Assembly (NCBI GenBank): GCA_902786275.1
Contig: CADACC010000001.1
Span: 1 to 60,218, forward strand
DNA from: an uncultured Erysipelotrichaceae bacterium
Lineage (GTDB): Bacteria > Bacillota_I > Bacilli_A > RF39 > UBA660
Reading direction: 5' to 3'
DNA: 60,218 nt
Every line of letters begins with the position of its first letter. The first letter of the stretch is position 1. This document shows positions 54,874 to 60,218 of the stretch, piece by piece. The notes beneath the pieces are model-generated. The model was not told where the DNA came from. It did no database searches and saw only the letters and a list, made by a program, of their open reading frames with translations. A program made the translations under genes and the position numbers.

Positions 54874-56280
54874 CTAGTATGCCATTAGAGGAACTTTTTT
54901 AGGATCTAATCCATTCTCCTTTAATAAATTAATAGCATTTTCTAATCCTTTTAGATCATATTTTTTTAGAACTGATGGATTAAAGTAAATATCATCTACT
55001 GTTTTACCGGCTTCAATAATCATATTGATTTTTTCTTTTAATTCAGGATCAGATAAAATATTTACATTATCACTAACAATATCTAAATTTATATTGAAAT
55101 CTTTTAGTATATTAACATTCTTTTCAACAATTGATTTATCTTCAAGATTAACTAGTTCTTCAAGTTCGCTTTCAACAAACATGATATCGTTTAAACCAAG
55201 TCTTTTAAATAAATCCATCATTGATTCATCATTTGATGAAGTAGTTTCTTCTTTAACTTCTTCGCTCTTTATAAAAGGATCCAAAGTTATTTCTTCTTTT
55301 TCTTTCTTTTCTTCATCATCTTTTACTTGTTCTTTTATTTCATCAATGAAGCTTGATGGTTTTACTTCTGCATCTTCTATTTCAAATGGAAGTTTATCAT
55401 CATTTGAACCAAGTAAATCAGTAATTGTTTTATCTTCTTTAGGTTCTTCTATTTTAATTTCTTCTTTTTCTTCCTCAATTACAGGTTTAGAGTTGAAATT
55501 AAACACTGATTTAATGTCATCATCAGATAAAGAATACTCTTTATTAAATGATTTTGATTCTTCGAATACTTCACCGATTGGTTTTGAAACAGATTCTTTA
55601 GCTTCGATTAAAACATCAGATATTGACTTACCATTATGATTATTTTCATGATATTGTTTATCATAATCATATAATGCATCTTCAGGGAACATCATAAGTT
55701 TAGCAGCTTCTCTTTGTTCTTCATCAGTAAAATTAAATTGACTAATTAAAGATGTAATTGCTTCTCTTGTAATATTAATATTTCCACTAAGTGCTAAATC
55801 AAAGTATTCATTTAATTTATCTTGGTTAGCAAGTTCAGTTTCTTTTCTAACAGCAAGTTCATCAATCTTTGTTATTGCACTATTCATTTCATCTTCAACA
55901 TTTACAAGTTCATCTTCAGCTTTTTTAGTTTCACTTACAACTTGCTCAATTTTACCAGGTAATAACTCATCAATTTTATTTTTGATATCTTCAGGATTAA
56001 AATCAATATTTAATCTTTCAATTACCATTTTAAAATCTTCTAGATTAATACCAGAAAGTAACTCTCTTAAATGAGCTCCTTGTTCAGCAAGAACAGATTC
56101 TTCTTTTGTTAAGGATTCAATTTTTTGTTGTAATTCTTGTTTTTGTTTTGTTGTTTTTTCTTTTGTTTCTTCTGCTACTTTTCTTTCTTCTTCCATCTCT
56201 TTTAGGACATAACTATCTTCACTTCTTAAGTTATATAGTTTATCAAGTAGAGTTTCAGTTTCTTTTGACAATATCTTCAT
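54874..56280 (-). CDS. Coiled-coil protein with acidic linker and helical-repeat C terminus
   Basis: A 468-residue protein. Residues about 10-75 and 110-170 are long charged coiled coils (KTTKQKQELQQKIESLTKEE). A highly acidic, Glu/Lys-rich disordered linker spans about 235-355. The C-terminal 110 residues (VEKNVNILKDFNINLDIV through ILKKYDL-type repeats) are helical and repetitive. The coiled-coil and linker look suggests a structural or scaffolding protein, perhaps for the cell envelope or nucleoid; no enzyme motif is present. It is the first gene of the three-gene cluster, starting after GAGGGTG. Confidence 0.7.
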   Translation of the reverse strand: MKILSKETETLLDKLYNLRSEDSYVLKEMEEERKVAEETKEKTTKQKQELQQKIESLTKEESVLAEQGAHLRELLSGINLEDFKMVIERLNIDFNPEDIKNKIDELLPGKIEQVVSETKKAEDELVNVEDEMNSAITKIDELAVRKETELANQDKLNEYFDLALSGNINITREAITSLISQFNFTDEEQREAAKLMMFPEDALYDYDKQYHENNHNGKSISDVLIEAKESVSKPIGEVFEESKSFNKEYSLSDDDIKSVFNFNSKPVIEEEKEEIKIEEPKEDKTITDLLGSNDDKLPFEIEDAEVKPSSFIDEIKEQVKDDEEKKEKEEITLDPFIKSEEVKEETTSSNDESMMDLFKRLGLNDIMFVESELEELVNLEDKSIVEKNVNILKDFNINLDIVSDNVNILSDPELKEKINMIIEAGKTVDDIYFNPSVLKKYDLKGLENAINLLKENGLDPKKVPLMAY

Positions 56281-56372
56281 TTTTACACCCTCTTATTCTA
56301 TAAATTATTTTATCAAAATATAGTTTTTTTGTAAACTAAAAGTATAACTAATAAAAAAATATTTTTTTCATC

Positions 56373-56401
56373 TTGACTTTTTTCTAGGCAATAGTTTTAA
56401 C
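56373..56401 (+). promoter_or_regulatory. Probable promoter of the ABC transporter operon
   Basis: TTGACT (56373-56378) and TTTAAC (56396-56401) are 17 bases apart on the plus strand. The leader to the ATG at 56446 is about 40 bases and has no room for a TPP riboswitch. Confidence 0.5.
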
Positions 56402-56445
56402 ACAATGAAATTTTGTTCATATATTAAAGAAGAAATGAGGAATTT

Positions 56446-57420
56446 ATGAAAAAAATATGTATTATTGTTTTATCAGTTTTACTGATATTTATATTGATTA
56501 TTAAGCTAAATAAAAAGAATGATAAAGCAGATAAAATCACTGTAGCTGAAGTAACACATAGTATATTTTATGCACCATTTTACGTTGCTATAGAAAAAGG
56601 ATATTTTAAAGATGAAGGCCTTGATATAAAACTAGTTTTAACTAGTGGAGCTGATAAGGTTTCAGCTAGTGTATTAAGTGGAGATGCACAGATAGGTTTA
56701 GCAGGGGCTGAATCAGCAATATATGTTTATAACGGTGGAGAAAAAGATTACTTACAAATATTTTCTGGTTTAACAAAACGTGATGGTCAATTTATACTTG
56801 GAAGAAATAAAGTAGATAACTTCGATATATCTATGTTAAAAGGAAAAGAAATTTTAGTTGGAAGAAAAGGCGGAATGCCATCAATTAATTTTTTAAATGC
56901 TCTTCAAAATTCAAATATTAGTAAAAAAGATTTAGACATTAATTATCAAATTGACTTTGCTTCCCTATCTGGTGCATTTATTGGAGGAACAGGAGACTAT
57001 GTAAATCTATTTGAACCAAATGCATCATTACTAGAAAAGAATAAAGAAGGATACATACTTGCATCAGTTGGTAAACTATCTGGTGAAATGCCTTACACAA
57101 CCTTTTATGCAAGAAAAAACTTTATAAAAAATAATAAGGAAACTATAAAAAAATTTAATAATGCAATAAATAAAGGTTTAAGTTTTGTTGAAGAAAATGA
57201 ACCAAAAGTAATAGCGGAAGCTATCCACAAACAATTTCCTGATAACACAATTAATGAACTTACTAGTATGATACAAAATTATAAACAATCTGATTCATGG
57301 CTTAATAATACTGTAGTAAGCAAAAAGTTATTTGAGAATCTTGAAGACTTACTAATTAAAAACAAACTTATAGAATCTTATGTTCCGTTTAATAAACTTG
57401 TAATAAATTTAAATGAATAA
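56446..57420 (+). CDS. ABC transporter substrate-binding protein, NMT1/ThiY-like
   Basis: A 324-residue extracellular binding protein. The N-terminal hydrophobic segment (IIVLSVLLIFILIIKL) is followed by the NMT1/THI5-like fold: VAEVTHSIFYAPFYVAIEKGYF, DEGLDIKLVLTSGADKVSASVLSGDAQIGLAG as the substrate-cleft landmarks (residues about 33-85). The family carries thiamine precursors, aliphatic sulfonates, nitrate or similar small compounds. No lipobox cysteine is present, so it is probably held by an uncleaved N-terminal helix. No riboswitch precedes it, which argues against thiamine control. It overlaps the ATPase gene by eight bases. Confidence 0.85.
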   Translation: MKKICIIVLSVLLIFILIIKLNKKNDKADKITVAEVTHSIFYAPFYVAIEKGYFKDEGLDIKLVLTSGADKVSASVLSGDAQIGLAGAESAIYVYNGGEKDYLQIFSGLTKRDGQFILGRNKVDNFDISMLKGKEILVGRKGGMPSINFLNALQNSNISKKDLDINYQIDFASLSGAFIGGTGDYVNLFEPNASLLEKNKEGYILASVGKLSGEMPYTTFYARKNFIKNNKETIKKFNNAINKGLSFVEENEPKVIAEAIHKQFPDNTINELTSMIQNYKQSDSWLNNTVVSKKLFENLEDLLIKNKLIESYVPFNKLVINLNE

Positions 57421-58162
57421 TGTGTTACTTTCATTAGAAAATGTTAGTAAGTCTTTTAAAACTAAGAATAAAACTACCAATGTTATTGATAATATATCAT
57501 TTGATATTAATAAAGGAGATTTTATTGCTATTGTAGGTACATCTGGGTGTGGTAAAACTACGCTTCTTAATATAATTTCTGATCTTGACAAGAGTTATTA
57601 TGGAAATATTAAATATAATTTTAATAAATATGATATTGCGTATATGATGCAGGATGCAGCACTTTTTCCTTGGCTAACAATTAAAGATAATGCGAAACTT
57701 ATAACAAAAATCAAAAAGATAAATAATGATGATTATATTAATACTCTCATTAAAAGATATGATTTAGAAGAATTTATAAATGTATATCCATCAAGCTTAT
57801 CTGGTGGAATGAAACAAAGAGTTTCCTTAATTAGAACTATTGCATCTAAACCCGTACTTCTACTTTTAGATGAACCATTTGCTCAGCTTGACTATCAGAC
57901 TAGATTAAAAATTAGCAATGATGTCTTTGATTTATCAAAAGAAAATAACATTACTGTTATTATGATAACTCACGATATTTCTGAAGCTATTAGTTTAGCA
58001 GATAAAGTAATTGTATTATCTAAAAGACCAAGTAGAATTAAAAATGTATATAAAATTAATATTGATGGAATAAACAATCCAATTTTAAGAAGACATAATC
58101 CCAAATTTAATGAATACTATAAATTAATTTCTGAGGATTTAGATATACTAAATGAACAATAA
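57413..58162 (+). CDS. ABC transporter ATP-binding protein
   Basis: A 249-residue nucleotide-binding subunit that powers uptake by the neighbouring permease. Walker A is GTSGCGKTTLLN near residue 43, the Q-loop lies at YMMQDAALFPWLTI, the signature is LSGGMKQRVSL, Walker B is LLLLDEPFAQLD, and the switch His is in MITHDISEA. It matches the SsuB/TauB/ThiZ type. It overlaps the binding-protein gene at its 5' end and the permease gene at its 3' end, so all three are translated together. Confidence 0.93.
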   Translation: MNNVLLSLENVSKSFKTKNKTTNVIDNISFDINKGDFIAIVGTSGCGKTTLLNIISDLDKSYYGNIKYNFNKYDIAYMMQDAALFPWLTIKDNAKLITKIKKINNDDYINTLIKRYDLEEFINVYPSSLSGGMKQRVSLIRTIASKPVLLLLDEPFAQLDYQTRLKISNDVFDLSKENNITVIMITHDISEAISLADKVIVLSKRPSRIKNVYKINIDGINNPILRRHNPKFNEYYKLISEDLDILNEQ

Positions 58163-58907
58163 AATCTTTGTTAATTTATTTAGAGTACTAATAATTCTTG
58201 TATTTATTTTTCTTTGGGAATACTTATCTTATAAAAATATTATAAATTCTTTTATTTTTTCCTCTCCATCAAAAATTATTAAATGTATATCAACTTTATA
58301 TAATAGTAATAACCTTTTTAATCATATATTTATTACCATTACGGAAACAGTTGTTGCCTTCAGTTTAAGCATCATAATTGCCCTATTTATCGGGATTTTA
58401 TTTTACGAATGCAATTTCATATATAGAGTTTTAGAACCTTTTTTAACTTTATTTAACTCAATGCCTAAAGTTGCACTAGGTCCATTAATTATAATTATAT
58501 TTGGTGCAAAAGAAACGAGTATAATTATAATGGCCTTGTCAATAACGCTTATATTAAATATTATGCAAATATATAATAGTTTCTCTCAAACAGATAAATA
58601 CTTAGATAAACTTTTAACGATTTATCATGCCTCAAGATATGAAAAACTAAAGTATTTAGTAATCCCATCTGCATTAGTTACAATTGTTAATAGTTTAAAA
58701 ATAAATATATCTATGACTTTAATTGGTGTAATTATGGGTGAATTCTTAGTAAGTAAGGCTGGTATAGGTTACCTAATTGTGTATGGTTCTCAAGTATTTA
58801 ATCTTACTTTGGTATTAACTGGTATATTTATATTAATACTTATATCTTTTATTATGTATGTAATTATAACTATAATAGAAAACAAAATAAAAAGATCTTA
58901 TGATTAA
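58152..58907 (+). CDS. ABC transporter permease
   Basis: A 251-residue membrane subunit with six helices, of the SsuC/TauC/ThiX type. The coupling EAA-like loop reads YHASRYEKLKYLVIPSALVTIVNSLKI (near residues 155-182), and GEFLVSKAGIGYLI follows in the last third. It starts inside the ATPase gene (11-base overlap) and ends in a bidirectional terminator. It forms the channel for the substrate bound by the upstream NMT1-like protein. Confidence 0.92.
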   Translation: MNNKIFVNLFRVLIILVFIFLWEYLSYKNIINSFIFSSPSKIIKCISTLYNSNNLFNHIFITITETVVAFSLSIIIALFIGILFYECNFIYRVLEPFLTLFNSMPKVALGPLIIIIFGAKETSIIIMALSITLILNIMQIYNSFSQTDKYLDKLLTIYHASRYEKLKYLVIPSALVTIVNSLKINISMTLIGVIMGEFLVSKAGIGYLIVYGSQVFNLTLVLTGIFILILISFIMYVIITIIENKIKRSYD

Positions 58908-58918
58908 GATCTTTTTTT
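58888..58918. terminator. Terminator shared by the ABC operon and the WG-repeat gene
   Basis: AAAGATCTTA (58891-58900) pairs with TAAGATCTTT (58905-58914), with A and T runs on both sides. It lies between the convergent permease and WG-repeat genes. Confidence 0.85.
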
Positions 58919-60218
58919 ATTCAGTATATATTAATTTATTGTTATATGTATAATATTTAGTCTCTTTACCAGATGTTTTAATATAGTGTTCATTTAATTG
59001 AACAGAATCTTTAGTAGTTAATATTTCTTTATTTTTAGATAAGTTATATATAGTATATTTCTCTCCATTTGTTAATACTGCATAGTATTTTTCTCTAAAT
59101 TCTTTAACTAAAATATTATCATATTTTGTTTTAACAATTTCTTTTCCATCTTCATTTATTATTCCTTTTTTATTATCTTTATCAGAAACAATATAGAACT
59201 TTCCTTCATTTTTTATATCAGAATATTTTGATGAGATGTTTTTACCTTTAAAGTTAATTAAATATTTATCATTTCCGTTAATTGATACTTTTGCTAAACC
59301 ATTCTCGTCAAATGGATATGCATATTTAAATGACTTATCATACATTTTTTTACCAGATAAATCATAAAATTCATAAGATCCATCAATGTATAGAACATAA
59401 GCTTTTTCATTTACTTTACCAATTGATGATAAAGCTCCTTCAATTGATTTAACTTTCTTTCCGTTTTTAACAAATACTATATCATATGATTTATCATCTC
59501 TATACACATAGTTTTCATCATCATAGAAAGCAATTGTGCTTGGAAGTTTTTTACTTAATTCTGCTTTACTTCCCTTAACGCTAACAAAGTATTTATTATA
59601 TTCTTTTGAGCAAATAATTGTATTTTCATATACGTATAATTGGTCACATTTATCTGATAAATCAATTACTTTTTTACCATTTGATAACTTATGGCCAGTT
59701 TCTGCTAAAATTTCAAACCACGATACACAGGCATTATATGATAATACTTTATTATTTTCAGTTGATGCATTTACACAGTAATGAACATCACTATTAAATC
59801 TTAGTTTTTCTTTCTTATTAGATAAGTCTATAACTATATTTTCTTTGTTATAGTAAACAGTTGCATAGTACTCAATGTAGTTTACTGTTGGATCTTTTAC
59901 TCCGCTTTTCTTATCAAGCGTTGTAATTTTTGTACCATCATACATATAAATATAAAATTTATCTGATGTGCTTGCAATAATAACTGGATAATCAGTACCA
60001 TAAGATGTAACATCTAATTTTTCTGAATCTAGTAAAACTTTACCCTTATGATTAATTAAAGCATATCCTTTATCACTTCTTACTTTGTATAATCCACTAT
60101 AGTCAGTTATATAATTATACTTACCAAACTTAACTGTTTCTTTGCCTTTAGAATCTATAATAGCATATTCATTATTATCATTTTGAACAACAGTGTGATT
60201 TGATATAAACTTTCCTGT
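58917..60218 (-). CDS. WG-repeat (beta-propeller-like) protein, N terminus outside the window
   Basis: The frame is open from the window edge (60218) to the stop at 58917, 433 codons, so the N-terminal part is missing. An ATG at 59945 is internal, not the true start. Short repeats of the form 'KGY.LIN..GK.V....Y' recur: GYALINHKGKVLLD near the visible start, and KKGIINEDGKEIVKTKYDNI near the C-terminal part. They match WG/KWG repeats, which form beta-rich solenoids or propellers. Such proteins are often exported or membrane-anchored; any signal would lie in the missing part. The function is unknown. It ends in the shared terminator. Confidence 0.75.
   Translation of the reverse strand, partial: TGKFISNHTVVQNDNNEYAIIDSKGKETVKFGKYNYITDYSGLYKVRSDKGYALINHKGKVLLDSEKLDVTSYGTDYPVIIASTSDKFYIYMYDGTKITTLDKKSGVKDPTVNYIEYYATVYYNKENIVIDLSNKKEKLRFNSDVHYCVNASTENNKVLSYNACVSWFEILAETGHKLSNGKKVIDLSDKCDQLYVYENTIICSKEYNKYFVSVKGSKAELSKKLPSTIAFYDDENYVYRDDKSYDIVFVKNGKKVKSIEGALSSIGKVNEKAYVLYIDGSYEFYDLSGKKMYDKSFKYAYPFDENGLAKVSINGNDKYLINFKGKNISSKYSDIKNEGKFYIVSDKDNKKGIINEDGKEIVKTKYDNILVKEFREKYYAVLTNGEKYTIYNLSKNKEILTTKDSVQLNEHYIKTSGKETKYYTYNNKLIYTE

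Noticed and set aside
56340..56446. TPP riboswitch before the ThiY-like gene
   Set aside because: The leader is too short and the CUGAGA core is absent.

Overview
The window is a low-GC, AT-rich bacterial chromosome segment, densely coded, with short intergenic gaps and many hairpin-plus-T-tract terminators. Shine-Dalgarno sites are strong, promoters follow TTGNNN/TATAAT, and UGA is used as a stop (for example at the clpC-like gene), so this is the standard bacterial code and not the Mycoplasma code. The gene set includes the rimP-nusA-rnpM-infB-rbfA order, an LtaS-like enzyme, sortase, PcrA, class III ribonucleotide reductase and CotJ proteins. It fits a Bacillota/Bacilli-type anaerobe with a cell wall (MurC), probably a host-associated uncultured lineage near RF39/Erysipelotrichales. 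That placement is inference from style and gene content only.

Layout. 1-4.3 kb: the start of an unknown gene facing left and a giant leucine-rich-repeat protein. 4.3-10.5 kb (minus strand): the translation/transcription operon, an UPF0316 membrane protein, a small anchored protein and a CotJ pair in which CotJA and CotJB appear fused. 10.6-13.9 kb (plus): FtsK/SpoIIIE, a membrane-anchored thioredoxin-fold protein and TrmL. 13.9-22.4 kb (minus): a Ca-type P-ATPase, a ClpC-like protein with a degenerate second ATPase domain, a YfcC-type permease carrying a DxDxDG calcium-loop insertion, LysS and an NPKTG-anchored surface protein. That last gene is divergent from a class B-like sortase with a large extra N-terminal domain. 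24-32 kb (minus): an Ig-like membrane protein, then trxB, nrdD (fused to a thioredoxin-like domain), nrdG and a degenerate NrdD paralogue. 32.2 kb: murC.

34.2-34.6 kb is a 400-base gap that is not empty. It holds a structured leader, a 22-codon very hydrophobic ORF, and an opposing about 70-nt RNA unit with a near-consensus promoter and an intrinsic terminator. The arrangement is that of a type I toxin-antitoxin locus and is my best candidate for an undescribed system. 34.6-58 kb: dusB, a TPR protein, a kinase-like protein with PduL, YebC, an epimerase, a ZIP transporter, AsnB coupled to an LtaS-like enzyme, YihY, a tandem solute-binding/GGDEF receptor, LigA, a nucleotidyltransferase, PcrA and a three-gene cluster of unknown function. 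56.4-60.2 kb: an NMT1/ThiY-like ABC transporter and a truncated WG-repeat protein.

Several genes are altered versions of core proteins: RimP reduced to its N-terminal domain with an apparent AUA start, a ClpC-like protein without M domain or active D2, an NrdD paralogue without radical residues, and a GGDEF domain with a degenerate motif. No tRNA, rRNA, CRISPR array, insertion sequence or prophage gene was seen.
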